Source: Rhodeus uyekii
Lineage: Eukaryota; Chordata; Actinopteri; Cypriniformes; Acheilognathidae
NCBI GenBank assembly: GCA_037043235.1
Contig: JAWRVZ010000048.1
Span: 2,672,001 to 2,736,000, forward strand
Reading direction: 5' to 3'
DNA length: 64,000 nt
Shown: one piece after another, positions 12,846 through 25,190 of the stretch
How the letters are laid out: each line of letters opens with the position of its first letter
How positions within the stretch are numbered: the stretch's first letter is position 1
Notes under the pieces: model-generated
Seen by the model: only the letters and a program-made list of their open reading frames with translations
Told to the model about the DNA's origin: nothing
Databases searched by the model: none
Program-made: the position numbers and the translations under genes

Positions 12846-15445
12846 AACGGAACGTTTAAGAAAGAAAATGCATGAGTACAGTATGCGTGTGATTAATCTT
12901 TATTTAATGCATACAGTGAAGAATACAGAATATGTAATGTTGAATTACGTTTGATTACTTTTTTCAGTATTTACTCCAGAAAACTAATGTTAAATTGAAT
13001 TGAAAAGCACTATTGCTATCTCTATTGTATTTTTGTGTGGTGTTGCTTTTAAAAAACGTGATAAAAAAACAAAAGTAACTTGAATTGTTTCACCCCAGTA
13101 AAAATGTGTCCAAAGATAAATATCTTGAAAATTATGGCTATGCCATGGTGACAATATATTCAAAGCTTCTTTATATTCTTTACAGGACAAAAAGGGTAAT
13201 ATATACATACATACTATGGTTATTCCATAAACTGCTGTTCTGCTCAAGTTTCAATTGAAATGGAATTATTTGTTTTACCAGTTTCAATGGATTTGTGGTC
13301 TTAAACACTGGTCTCAATCCTGTGAATTCCCAAGGACAGAAACTTCAGCAATGCTGTGCCACTTTTGGCCCAGATCGATTTGCTTTAAAGCTGGACATGA
13401 GGCGAATGTTAAGCTGGTCGTGCAGAACGTCTGATTGTCCCTTGTGTTCACGGCCCTGGTACGGCTCCACAGCTTACTCAGTCATAAGTTCAGCTGATTC
13501 AAAGACGGCCATGTGCAGTCACATCTCCAAGGACAGGGGCAATTTCATAGACGCTGTCCATCTGTGGACTTTCCAATAGAACTCTAAAAAATACGAATGT
13601 CCTCCAAATTGTGTTAGATAGTTAACATTTTCCCATAGTATAACTACATCTGTGTAAATGTTAGATTAATTTAGTCTGTCTAGTTAGAGAATTCATTTGA
13701 TTTTCTATCTGATGTAACTTTTTAAAGGTTTTAGATATTGCTGTTTAGACATCTGATGCTTGAAAAACCAATCAGTCCACCATTCCTAAAAAAATAATAA
13801 ATATATAAAGCATTTCAGATGGCTAATTACCTTTACAATTCTTCTTGTCCTGTGCCCAATTTAATTTTGAGCAAGTTAGCAATTCAATCACAAAGCACAG
13901 ATCTGCATTCTCACTTAGTCCTTTCAGAGCAACGATGGTTTGGCGGACATGTACATTTTTTTATAAAATCCATTTGAAAGTCAACATAATCTGACCACAG
14001 GACTTTGAGATGTTGTATACAAAGGCCGTGATACATCACTAGTCTATAGGATATAACAATATTATTTTTTTACACTCAACCTTCATTGAAAAGAAACAGA
14101 GATGGAAAAGAAGCCTTTGATTCTCCTAATTGTACTAACAAGTGTGCTCCTCTCTAATGCTATTATGCAAATCAGATTTTGTATAATTCAGGTGCCCCCT
14201 TGACTACTTCACTTGCTTTTAATTACGAGGATGGGGAGCTGAGGACTGAAAAGGAAGACCCTGATGATGCCTTTAGAAAAGGACATTGAAGATGTTCATC
14301 TTGTTTGTTTTTGAGCGCACAATTTGCTTTGAAGTAACCTTTTTACAAGAAGATTTAGCTTTCAAGTTCACTTCCTCTTTCATCATTTTTGTTGCAAAAG
14401 AAGTCTGATATTGTGTTTCACAGCAAACACCAGGTTTACAAGTGTCGGGTAATGGATTTACGTACATTGCCAGTTACACACAAAGAGCAGTATTCACATA
14501 TTTGGAACTAATAAGGACATTACAATATATAGTTATGTAATTACAACATATGTTTTGGATGGATGGGTAAGATATGATTTATCATAAAAGAGGATGAATG
14601 GATGGATGTCTTGATTTGTGGACTATATTCGATTTTGTAGATGGCCAGCTTACATCTTTAAAAAGTGACTCATCTCAATGTTTGCATTTACACAATAAAC
14701 CCAAGGTAGACATTGAGAAAAAAAGAGTTTTGCAAATGTAGTAATGATCACTGCTCTAATCGCTGTGGTTTGTATCCACCTGAGTTGATGTCATCCACCA
14801 TTGTAGCTTTTTCAATGAAGTACAACTCGCATTGAAAGTGGAATATCGATCTATCCGCTTTTATGGCAAACACAAATGCATGTATTCGATTCAAATCAAA
14901 TATGAATGAGACCAGAAACAGAGAGTATTGTAATATCTAAGAATATTGGAATCCATGTGCCTCATGGGAGGAAAAAATTGTAATAGTCACTTGAAATATG
15001 TACTGTCAATGCAGTATTAATGTTTCAGTACTAGTATGAAGTATGTATGACCTGTTGGACTAAAGATTGTTCTAGTCTACTAGTAAGTCACTCATTTAAG
15101 CCATCGATCAACTAGTCAAACATGTATGTTATTAAATTTACTCACATAAACACTGTTCTACAATACAGAGAAATAGTAAACCATAAAGATGAGCATTTGA
15201 AATATAACTTAAGCACTCAATCGCATACCTAAAGCTTTCTGCAACGCACCGACAAAAGTAATTAATTAATTAATATACTAGCTATTTCTGAATCTGTGTT
15301 GAATGCAAAGATGAAGTTAGTTAGTCATCAACTACAAAGTGTACTGGAATAACCGACTAGTTAAAATGTACCTAACTAAGCATTTTCTGATTGATTTTTA
15401 GGGGGCAGCACTACAGGAGGGAATACACATTTGATTGTTGAGGAC
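12846..15445. other. Noncoding stretch, nothing recognised
   Basis: AT-rich with several short open frames. The 94-codon frame at 13295-13579 lies in a less AT-rich patch but has no recognised domain or codon pattern suggesting selection. GATG-rich simple sequence sits near 14555-14615. Confidence 0.5.
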
Positions 15446-15791
15446 TGTCACAGTCTTGTCGTGTCTCTTCACTTCCTGTTCCCTTCCTTGTACTTCACCT
15501 GACAATCACTTCCTTGTTAGTCTCGTCACCTGTTTCCTATCTCCTACTGTATAAAAACCCTCACATTTCCCAGTGTCTTTGTCGATTTGTTGACAATGTT
15601 TCACGTGTGTGTAAATGGCCAGTCTGTGTCCGTACGCATATTCCCTGAGTACTCCTGCGTTTTTGCACATGTGTGCACCTTTTTTTAAATATTTAAAGTC
15701 TTTTGTTTTGTTTTTTCAGTAAAGATAGTTTCTGTTTGAAACCAGTTTGAAACTCCTCGTCTTTCCGCATCACACACCGTCCTTGATAACA
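15446..15791 (+). mobile_element. Solo LTR, family A
   Basis: It starts TGTCACAGTCTTGTCGTGTC and carries the family blocks GTTAGTCTCGTCACCTGTTT, a good TATA box with CTGTATAAAAACCCTC, GTGTCTTTGTCGAT, then a TTTCAGTAAAG poly-A-type region. The end near GATAACA is a weaker version of the TGACA end of other copies. Flanking 5-bp repeats are not evident, so the 3' boundary is approximate. There is no internal retroviral sequence next to it. Confidence 0.75.
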
Positions 15792-16697
15792 ACAACCTCC
15801 CTGCTGAAATGGACATTGTATTACTTCATTAATGCTAACTGGAATATACAATACCTAGTTAACTATTGGTCTTCCGCAAATGAAAATGATGATTAGGTAG
15901 AGCAAGTTTTTGGATTTTAATAGAAATTACAGATGTTACAAGCATTTGTTTCCCTTGCACGTGCACTAATTGTGCACAATAACATCAAAACGTGTGTAAA
16001 GAAAGTACATAGGGTAAAGTTGCTGTGCATAATCGTTGCAGAAATGTGTTCAAACTACATAGCACTGTGTTTTACGATCATTCCATCCCTGTGTTATTTG
16101 ATCATTCCGTCCCATTCCACTTCAGCTGTTCAAGAAACGTAACACTGAAGCCTGACCAGAGTGCACAAGGCCCAGAGAGCAAAAGTTTATTATGAGCTTA
16201 TATAACTTTACAATGTTCACTCTATAGGATGCACCCTATTTTTAACATCGCTTATGAATCCATGATCACGACAAATAACATGCATGCATTATTCCACTAT
16301 AGAGAAACTGCTGTGTCCCAAAGCATCGGGTGAAATAAAAACTGCCATAAATGGAAATGTTATGTTGCCTAGGTGAAAATGTATTTTAACAGTAAGAAGA
16401 ATTGATCTTTGATTTTTAGGAGTTTCATAAAATCAGATATTTTTTATACATACTGTATGCTTGTTCACCCATTATGAGAGAATATACAGTATGTGTGTAT
16501 ATGTGATGTGGGATATTTGGTTGCTTATATTTGTGTGTTTTATCAATTTATGAAGGAGTGAAGAAGAGTGATTTATACATTTTATAAAATTATTTTATAA
16601 AATCATCTAAACATTTGTTGCTTACGAAACTACAGATGTGTTCATGTACTTTTTAGGAATAGTGTACAAGAGCTTTGCAGTAATTTATAATTTTGCA
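15792..16697. other. Noncoding stretch
   Basis: AT-rich, with no domain-bearing frame and no repeat I recognise. Confidence 0.5.
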
Positions 16698-16785
16698 TTA
16701 AATGCCCATGCAGTATCGAAGCATTAACGTCTCAGGGTACGTATGTAACCATAGTTCCCTGAGAGGGAACGTCAGACACTTATAA
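16698..16785. repeat. DIRS terminal-repeat-like fragment with 31-bp inverted partner
   Basis: Positions 16727-16780 resemble the terminus at 60528-60580 (same order AACGTCTC, GTATGTAACC, GTTCCCTGAG, GGGAACG), with a few substitutions. It keeps the GTTCCC/GGGAAC hairpin. The 31 bp just before and into it (16698-16728) recur as an exact reverse complement at 20474-20504. It is probably a relic terminus of another DIRS family, with no coding sequence attached. Confidence 0.65.
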
Positions 16786-16869
16786 ATTGTGAAAGTAAGC
16801 ATAAAACACTTTAGTACAGTTGTACATAATGGGCTTAAAAGAGGTCTGAGACTTTTTTATTTTTATTTT

Positions 16870-16872
<3 letters not shown>

Positions 16873-16900
<28 letters not shown>
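16873..16900. repeat. (ATG)n trinucleotide run
   Basis: About nine GAT/ATG units. They give the poly-methionine start of a spurious 76-codon frame. Confidence 0.95.
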
Positions 16901-16903
<3 letters not shown>

Positions 16904-18041
16904 TTTAGGAAATGAGATGAACGCTCTGTTTAGAGCACTGGCTATAGAGGTGGGCACTGGGAAATTCAGACACACAGGGCAGATTGTTATGAGTTTGACA
17001 GGAGCTTACCATACACATTTGAGGAAGGATGCAGGAAGATTCATCTCAACCTCTCAGCATTGTCCCCAGAACGCCACAGCTTTTGTTGAGGCTAATCTGT
17101 GAACACCTAAAAACAGGAGTGATTATCCATTGAGTGGCTTCCAACAGAGCTGCGTCTTTAGCCAAATGTCACCCTAATTCCTTTTGACTGGCTGCCGTAA
17201 TGATGACACTCCCTTGATGAACACCGACAGCTCGAGTCCAAGCGGAGGAGGGCCTTTAATGATTTTCATCTTGGCTCGAGTTCACCCATGCCAAGCGTGC
17301 GTTGGCAAAAGAGCTTTAGCGAGAGGAAACGGCGCAACACGGTGGAAATTTGTTAACCCAATATCCCTCTAGTGCTGATGGTTCAAAACAAAAGGAGATC
17401 TGTTTACTGCGTACTCATTTGGCTTCATTTCAATGTGTTTTGAGTTTGTGTACATTTCAGTCAGTCAGGCGAACTTGGCAATGCCGCAGAGAGTATGCCA
17501 ATGAAAGTGATGTGAACTGGCGTCGAAATCTGCATGACTGCCTCTCTCTCTCCTGCTTGCCGTTTCATTGTCACACATGCCACAAGATGCAAGATGAAGA
17601 ATTATGACTCTGGCTCCACTTAATGCCACACACTCCTTCTTTGATATATTTATCACGTCCATGCAAATCACAGCAATGCAATTAATATTTATGGATCCAT
17701 TTACATACTAAATAAACAGCTTGGTTGTTCATGTATCTGTCATGTGTGAGTATCAGTAAATGATTCACTGGAGTTAACACGCGCACACACACACACATAC
17801 ACACAGAGAGACACACTGTCTTTCAAATGATTGGCCATGTATTTGCCATAGGATTTCAATATTGATTGCAAACTAATTGATATGCGCATTAATAGTGTTT
17901 ATCCAGCACTGTTTTATTTTGTTAGCAATATGGTATGGTCAAATAATGCTTGACCGTATAAATAATCATGACATCCAGTAAAATATGAACCAGCACAACT
18001 GTTTTCAGCATTTATTTATTTTCTTTTTTTTTTTAAAGCAT
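16901..18041. other. Noncoding stretch, partly less AT-rich
   Basis: From about 17100 to 17640 the sequence is unique-looking and more balanced in composition. This could be a conserved noncoding element or an unrecognised exon, but no frame shows a known domain. A CA-rich microsatellite sits at 17779-17816. Confidence 0.45.
17779..17816. repeat. CA-rich imperfect microsatellite
   Basis: An interrupted CA/GA run. Confidence 0.85.
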
Positions 18042-18190
18042 CAAACCATCATATTAGAATGATTTCTGAAGGATTGTGTGACAATGAAGTCCGGAGTAAT
18101 GATGCTGAAAAATCCACCTCTGATCGGAGGTAAATAAAAATAAATACAGAAAATGGTTCTGACAATTATAATAATATTTCAAAGAAAAAA
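18042..18190 (+). repeat. Dispersed cyprinid repeat, copy 2
   Basis: It contains CATATTAGAATGATTTCTGA, then GGATTGTGTGACAATGAAG and GGAGTAATGATGCTGAAAA, followed by ATAATATTTCAAAG. These are the same ordered blocks as the copies near 6215 and 33250. Boundaries are approximate. Confidence 0.7.
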
Positions 18191-20473
18191 AAAATGTCAT
18201 ATCAAATAAATTCAGCAAAAGATGATGTCACGCAAAGGAGGAAGATGTTAAGGAATTGGCTTATTTGGTTTTAATATTATGAACAGTTTTTTGAAATATT
18301 GAGAACAGGAGGAAAAAAATGACAAGAATTGATTTTGCACGCAAAGAGAGTGTGAGATAAAGGTAAAATGGAAGAATCCTGGGATATTTATTTGTGTGTG
18401 TGTGCTTTAACCGTTGATGTGGAGCAGCTTGCTGAGGACATAAACATGTAGTGCATGGCAGGATTGATCCAGGTTGCTAGTTATTAGAATGAGGCGCACT
18501 GTGAGCTCCAGTGAAGGTCCATAAACATGCACGGTTAGCTAGTCGCGGTGACCTCTGAATGCAGTGTCCTTGAATGTGCCCTTTGTTAGCATTCACATTC
18601 TTAAGCTGCGACACCAGCAGGCCTGCACATATACAAAAGACCGACACGTTTGATCATTTGTGATACATTTTGGCTCTCTTAATCATCGTCCTGTAACCTG
18701 GTCATGACCTTTACTCTCAGAGTTGCAATTAGAGAGGCGTCAATCTGAAAACAGCATGAGTTATAGCATTCCTTCCAATATGAGCTCAATATTGTTGCTT
18801 GTTTTCTCGCCCCTAGTGTCTAATTTATACTTCCATTTGTCCGGAGTGTGCAATTCGCCATAACCTTTGGAATGTCTGTCTTTTATAACCCGATACCCTG
18901 CTGCATGTTTGCTTCATTTTACAGCTCCTGGTGTAGCCGTAGAGTTTACATTGTGATGAATACCTGACTGTTCCTATTTCAGCCGGATGATTGATCTAGC
19001 TCGAGCATGGATCAAAACATGTCACAAATTATTCAATTAATTTCATGACAGTTAATCACATTTTCTCCCAGTGTGTGATTTTGATTTTGAATAAGTTTTT
19101 CTCTCTCTCTTTATTCTCAGTAGTGATTCTAAATTTGCTTCCTTTGCTTGATTGTGTCATTTTATTAGCTTTGTGTTGTTGTTTTTTTTATTTTTATATT
19201 GCTGTCTATGTTCAATTTATTCTTATTACAGTTGTAGCTTTAACTAGTGTTGGTTTTTATTTATTTCCAGTAGTGCGAAAGCAATTTCTAATAGGTATAT
19301 ATTGTTTTATTTAGCTTATTCTAATTCAAATATTTGTAAGTAATTAATATGTACATCTATTTTCATCCCTGTTTCTTTATTTATATATCTATTTTATTTA
19401 TACTATAAATGTATTAATTGAAACTATAACAAATATTTTTTTTTTCAGTTAATTTTTTTGTATCAATGAATTGCATACATTACAACAAATTATACTATGA
19501 CATCAACATACATTAATATATAATAATAGAATAGAAAGGGGCAGAATAGAACCAACATAAACTGTTTGTATAGCATATATAGCATATATACATTATTTAT
19601 TATAGTAATAGAATAGAACCAAAAATTGCTTTTATACTTTATGTCTTGGCTACTGGCGAATAAATACATTTACTGTGTTTTAGAATTAAAACAACATAAT
19701 ATTTTGACTGGTATGACATATAAACGCATTACTATATAATAATGGACTGGAATAGAACCAAATGGAATTGCTTTATAAAATATAATGTATTGACTATTAT
19801 GACAAATACACAATTTAATAATAGAAAATAATAGACTAGCATCAATATATATTTTTTTATTTATTTATAAAATATAATGCCTTGATTTCTATGACATAAT
19901 CACATTACCATAGAATATAATTTATTATAAAATATATATTTGGAATATGACTTGACATGTTTGCATGACATTCAGCTGCATATTGTTAGTGTCAAATATA
20001 TGTGTCTTTGTAGAGCGTATAGAGTATTAAGCCATTCATGCATAAACACTTTTTTTGGAGATGTTAGTTGAGGTCATGAGCACTCATTTTAACAGAGGTT
20101 ACAAGCAGAAGAAATGTTTGATTTGGGGTAGTATCTAATTTATACATAAACCAAACAGCAGCATATTCATATTAATGTTGTTTGGGCATTGGACTGTTTG
20201 AATCACTGTCTAAAGCCCTTATTTAAATGCAGAGCTTTGTAATACCTTTTGGTTTAAGCCAATCCACTGAGAGGTTAGTGCCAGCTGCATTGCACAGGGA
20301 ATTTCTTAAAGGCAGACAGATGCTAATTCATGTTAATTTCTTGCAAAAATACAGCACCCAACAATTATTCCCCGCGGTCAAAGCGAAACAGACCATTGTG
20401 ATCGCTCAGACTTTCTTATGAGGTTTCAACAAACAGGAACAGCGTTTCAGTCAGTAAAGGGCATAGGAAAGAT

Positions 20474-20504
20474 GTTAATGCTTCGATACTGCATGGGCAT
20501 TTAA
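20474..20504. repeat. 31-bp inverted partner of the 16698 repeat
   Basis: An exact reverse complement of 16698-16728, starting GTTAATGCTTCGATACTGCA. No DIRS-like hairpin sequence continues next to it, unlike at 16730. Confidence 0.9.
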
Positions 20505-20735
20505 CTCTTGAGGAATGCGTGATGTAATGATTTGTAAAATTAGAAGAAGTCTGTTATAAAATCAATTTAATTTAATCAATTTTTTGAGAGCAGTGGGAAA
20601 ACACAGATAGAATTTCCCCAGATCAAAACGTATTTACATTTTCCAAAATGATTGTAATCTAATTCTTAAAAGTATTACAGCAAACAAATTCTGTTTGTTT
20701 AAATCGTTTCCATATTGTATTTATCTTGCTTACGT

Positions 20736-20757
20736 AAAAAAAAAAAAAAAAAAAAAA
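20736..20757. repeat. Poly-A tract
   Basis: An uninterrupted run of about 22 A. No retrotransposed gene or SINE body is visible just upstream. Confidence 0.95.
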
Positions 20758-22760
20758 GACATTTTAACCGGGAATTTCTTTGACTTCGCCATGCATTTCC
20801 ATTCCCTTGTTATAGCTGGATATTTACAGAGATTAAAAACAACGCAATATTTCACAGAGCATACCTAGAAAAATGCATGTTAACTTTTTTATTGTTGTTA
20901 TTTAGATTACTTGAAGAGCTTTTGCAGACAAATGGGGTCCATTTGGTACAAAACAAAGTCTGTGTGTGTTCATGTATTAGTGTGTGTTGTATTACACTGG
21001 CCGACCTTGCTCAGGCCATGCACGAGATTCATATTGCCGCTGGCAACAAAGGGAAGCTAATTTGTAATCTGCAAACATTGCTTATAATCTCTGGATCCTT
21101 TATGAGCTGTTGCCTAGCAACAATAAGGCACCTTTCTACATTGAGTTATGTGCAGCTTGCAGTAAAATGTGTCAAACAGAAAAGATAAACTCATATTGTG
21201 AAATAAATTGTGTGTGTAGACATGAAACAAATTGATATGGACGGTAATAAGAAACAAATCTCTATGAATTCCTCAAACATACAAATTAGCCTCTCCATTA
21301 TTGATTGTGTCTGTTTGAAGGAGGTATTTGCATGCATATCATCACCCACGTCACAGATTATATCACACCTGGTTGGTTCATTTCAACCTTGTAGAGGACG
21401 GCACTGGAAAAAAAAGAAAGAAAAAAAAAAGACAAGGGCCTTCCCTCATTTTCAAATGCTAATGTTGTAATCATTCATAATAATGAGACTCTATTTAAAT
21501 AAATCACTGTTCAATAATTTTTCACCTTGGAGAACAAAGTGGCTTCATTGAATAGAAAGACTTTTATGAATGTTTTGATAAATATTTTCAAATTTTCTCA
21601 GTAATGCAGCACATAATGCTATGATTATTTTTCATAATTAAGTTCAGAGTTTTTAGAAGAACTTGCTCAGACATGTTTTTCAATTGATTTTTGAATATGT
21701 AAATGGCATTTTTGATTAATATCTTTTTTTTGTCTTTCTTTAAAGCATTTGGATGGCTGTTAGGCAACATTGTTGCATAAACATTCTTATCTAAAATAAA
21801 AAAATAAAAAAGTCGCATTCCTCCCTGCTATCATAATAGATATATGATTAAGGAGTTTTAGAGTTCCATCAAGCGATAAAATTAGTCACAAGCATAATTG
21901 GATAAACATATTCCGTGAGATATGATCATGTCACACATTTACTGAACCATGCAAGTGATTAAGGTATGACAAATTGTTTTCAGTGGGAAAAATAATGTTT
22001 ACGACGGCATACTTTTTGGATGGGCCGTTATTTACAGGCTGAAGGCTATGAAATGTCACGCGGCGCATGCTAATTATTGTTTTAATGATTAGCGATTAGG
22101 AGCCCATGCTTTTACACAGAACTAGTTGATCTGTTAACTGCGAGAGACACTCGACAACCACCATTTGACTTGATTTTGTTTCAAAAATCAATTCAGTGCT
22201 TTTATGGAATTGTCAGCATGCAGGGAAATGTAGAACGTTTCTTCTTCCAAAATAACAATTTCCATATCAGCACATTCTCAGCAGCAGAGCCGCAGCTGTT
22301 TGTCTTCAGCTGGACCAATGACAGGCTCCACTCTGATATAATTTTGCATCTGCAGAATATGCACATCTTGAATCAGAATTTCATCCCTTTGTCCATCTGT
22401 TGGTTTTCTATTCGGTTTATTGCACACGCTATAGTCAAAATTACAGAGCAGTGATTGTTGTGGTGTTGCTTGACTCTGCATGATTTATTTTGGTAAATGC
22501 AATTACCGTGCAATCACATTTAAGCTCAATAGTTCATTTTAGAAAGAAAAAGTTGGCGATGCCTCTTACTTCCTCCCCACTGAATACTATTGGTAGAGTA
22601 TTACAAAATGTAAACAATTATAAGTGGACCCTTACTAAGAGATCATATTCATAAGTTTCATGTAAAAACAACATTTTCACAAATTGTTGAGAAAAAAAGT
22701 GTTTGTCAAATATTCCAACACCCCAAAAGCTTCACAGTCCTAAAGTTTGTCCAGGGTTCA

Positions 22761-22902
22761 CGTTTACATTCATGCATTCATTGCCAGATGCTTTTATCCA
22801 AAGAGACTTACATCGCATTCAAGAAAGACATTGACATTCTAATCAGTTCTTGCTTTCTCTGAGAATCGAACCTTGGCGTTGCAAGCGCCACACTCTACTG
22901 TC
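22761..22902 (-). mobile_element. tRNA-derived SINE fragment, minus strand
   Basis: On the minus strand the segment 22902-22861 reads like the anticodon-to-T-arm part of a tRNA: GTAGAGTGTGGCGCTTGCAA, then GGTTCGATTCTC, which fits an RNA polymerase III B box. The other end, 22800-22775, reads GGATAAAAGCATCTGGCAAT, a tail shared by many teleost SINEs and L2-type LINEs. The A box is not visible, so the 5' end is missing or degraded. This is a transposon relic, not a tRNA gene. Confidence 0.72.
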
Positions 22903-23160
22903 AGGAAAGACGTGAGCCAGGATTAATTTATATGATGTTTGATGTTTAAAATTTTCATCTTATGTGTTTTGATTAGGATCTTTGTACTCTTCAGAAGACG
23001 TGTCATAGTGCTCCCTCCCGCACTGTCCCAAATATTTTTTTTGATGAAATTTGAGAACTTTCTGTCTCTCAATTGACAGCTACTCAACTCCTGCTTCAAA
23101 AAGTTAATAAATAGATCATAAAAGTAAGTTATGTAAACTGAGCAGCTTAATCAAAATTAT

Positions 23161-23219
23161 CTGAAGAGACTTGATCTCTTTGAAAGACACCAACGTGGCC
23201 CGAACAGGCCTTCATCAGG
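23161..23219 (-). repeat. Degenerate hammerhead-ribozyme-like core
   Basis: Minus strand: CTGATGA (23218-23212), one A, GGCC, a six-base loop TGTTCG, GGCC (23200-23197), then ACGTTGG. This is the order of a hammerhead core (CUGAUGA, stem II, GAAA), but the GAA of the second core box is missing here. Hammerheads are known at the ends of Penelope-like elements and in related retroelements, which makes this a plausible relic of such a 3' end. The copy cannot be catalytic as written. No GIY-YIG or RT frame lies nearby. Confidence 0.4.
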
Positions 23220-23239
23220 GGGGCAAACAATAGAGAACA

Positions 23240-24672
23240 GGGTATAGATGCATTTTATGTATTTTCTAATATATTTGTGATCAAACTATGTGCAGATTTC
23301 GGGACTACTAATACTACAGAAACAGAAGCAGTGGGTGGAGATTATTTTGAGTGCGCAACCAACTAGCAAAGAATAAGAGTTCAGAAGACATCTGCGTAGT
23401 AATTTTATAAATGATATGTTTTCTTTTTTCTTCTTATGTATGATTATATTTTGTTTCTTGACATTATTGATTATTGAGTGACATTACGTAATTGTATTTT
23501 ATTCTGTAGTAGTGAGTACAATATAAGAAGTCTGAAGAAATATGTTTGAGGTGTAGAGAGGGTAATGTGTTCCTGATATGGAATGGAAAAATACAACTGA
23601 GCCTTTAGCATTGATTATAGATAGTGATGCTGGAGCTGCCCTCCCTTCTTTGTCACACTCTGCAGGGCAGCTTCGGATGTCTGTATGACTGCTGACCTTT
23701 CCTTGCAAGAAAATAAATCTTTATAAATTACAATTGGCAATTTTTTTGTCTCTTATTCAGAAATTGATAAACGATTTTGCCACCACACACCCTAGCAACA
23801 TTGTGCTGAATTTGCCCAAGCAAGCATCACTTTGAGAGCTGGGTTCCTCGCAAGGTTAGTGCAGTCACTGTATTTAGTTACCATATAGATATCTTATCTT
23901 GTGTCTCATCAATAAAGACAACTATTGGCTGGAGCCGTGCTGGAGGCAAAAAAAAAAATATCCAATATTGCGGTTGCTTGTTTTGACTGCAACCTCTGTT
24001 GACACCCATACAACCTTTCCGGATGCTTCAAGTGAGCATTATACAATTCGGTCATGCTTTATTTATTTATTTATTTATTTTATTTTATTTAGTAATTATT
24101 AGTGATATTTCAGCACAATAATGCTATTCATGGATGCATGGATATATGTGTGTATTACCATGTTTAATTTATTTATATATTTTTTTATTTTAGAATTTTA
24201 ATTTTGTTTTTTTTATTATTGTGTGTTGTATTATTATTATTATTCACTTGGTTTTCATTGTGGAAAGGAGTCGAATGCTTCTGAGGGAGGCAAGAAAGCA
24301 TATGCAAATGCATATGCAAAACACACAATTTATGTTTTTGTATTTATATTTGCACTTATTCATGTTACTACTTTTTATTGTTATTATTTGAATTAGTTTT
24401 CATTGTAGTAAAATCATGAGAGCATTTATGCATTTATAATGGGGGACAAGAAATTATATATGAGGAGCTAAATTCTGTTAGAAACCGTTACTATCCTGGA
24501 GGCACTTTACCACTTTTACAACAGTTTAATGACCCTTAGAAACACTAGCACATTTTTACAGTTCTCAGCAATTTTCCACAACATAACCATTGCTTTTACT
24601 CCCACCTTGTTATAAGCTCTGTGGAATCACACAATGCGGCTTTTACATGTATTTTTCATTATTGTTTTTTAT
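23240..24672. other. Noncoding stretch
   Basis: AT-rich, with an ATTT run at 24059-24090. No gene or recognised repeat. Confidence 0.5.
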
Positions 24673-25030
24673 TTATTTATGACTAGCATGTAATAGCAGA
24701 GCCCACTTTTGTGTCACGTATAGCCTTTGGCGTGCTTTGCCTCTCTTTAATGAGAGGCTAACGCAGGCCGCCGGCTTTTTCCGCAACGCCTCGCTTTTCC
24801 CCGTGGCATAACAGGACTTACCCCGTGGTCTCGCATACGATCCTTTGGGTTGAAACCCACAAAGATGTGAGCGGCCTCTGCCTTCTTGATTCCAGAACTC
24901 CCCGGATGATGAAGGCATGTTTGTGTCGGTGAGGATAACAAGGCGCCTGTGCCTCGGGTGAAAGCGTGGCTGTGTCTCAAAGCTAGGGAGCCTAACGAGT
25001 CATTAGGAGAGAGTGCATCAAAAGCCAATC
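24673..25030. other. G+C-rich block of unknown nature
   Basis: This block is clearly richer in G+C and CpG than the DNA on both sides. On the minus strand two overlapping frames stay open, 24918-24673 (81 codons) and 25028-24747 (93 codons), but neither has a recognised domain and both could be a by-product of composition. It could be a transposon fragment, an exon or a CpG-island-like element. I found no terminal repeats or target duplications. Confidence 0.4.
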
Positions 25031-25165
25031 AGATCCTTGTGTGTCAAATTTAGGTCAGTGCCACAGCTATGACATCTGCACTGCAACGTTGCATATCGGC
25101 AAGTCTTAAAAGAGTGTTTTAAAGACCCGAGGCCAATTTCTCTGTTTAGCTTGTTTTGCTTCTTA

Positions 25166-25190
25166 TTTTCTTTCTTTCTTTCTTTCTTTC
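25166..25190. repeat. (TTTC)n microsatellite
   Basis: About six TTTC units. Confidence 0.9.

Larger units (their letters stand above)
18191..22760. other. Long AT-rich noncoding stretch
   Basis: No gene recognised. The section 19300-19930 is extremely AT-rich, with many short tandem-like AATA/TATA blocks and the word ATAGAATAGAA repeated loosely. A poly-A tract lies at 20736-20757 and the inverted partner of the 16698 repeat at 20474-20504. Segments such as 20220-20420 and 22020-22140 are unique-looking but uninterpretable without comparison. Confidence 0.5.

Noticed and set aside
13295..13579. 94-codon frame in a less AT-rich patch
   Set aside because: It has no recognised domain, splice context or promoter. 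Composition alone can explain it.
16872..17102. 76-codon frame starting with poly-methionine
   Set aside because: The start is an ATG microsatellite.
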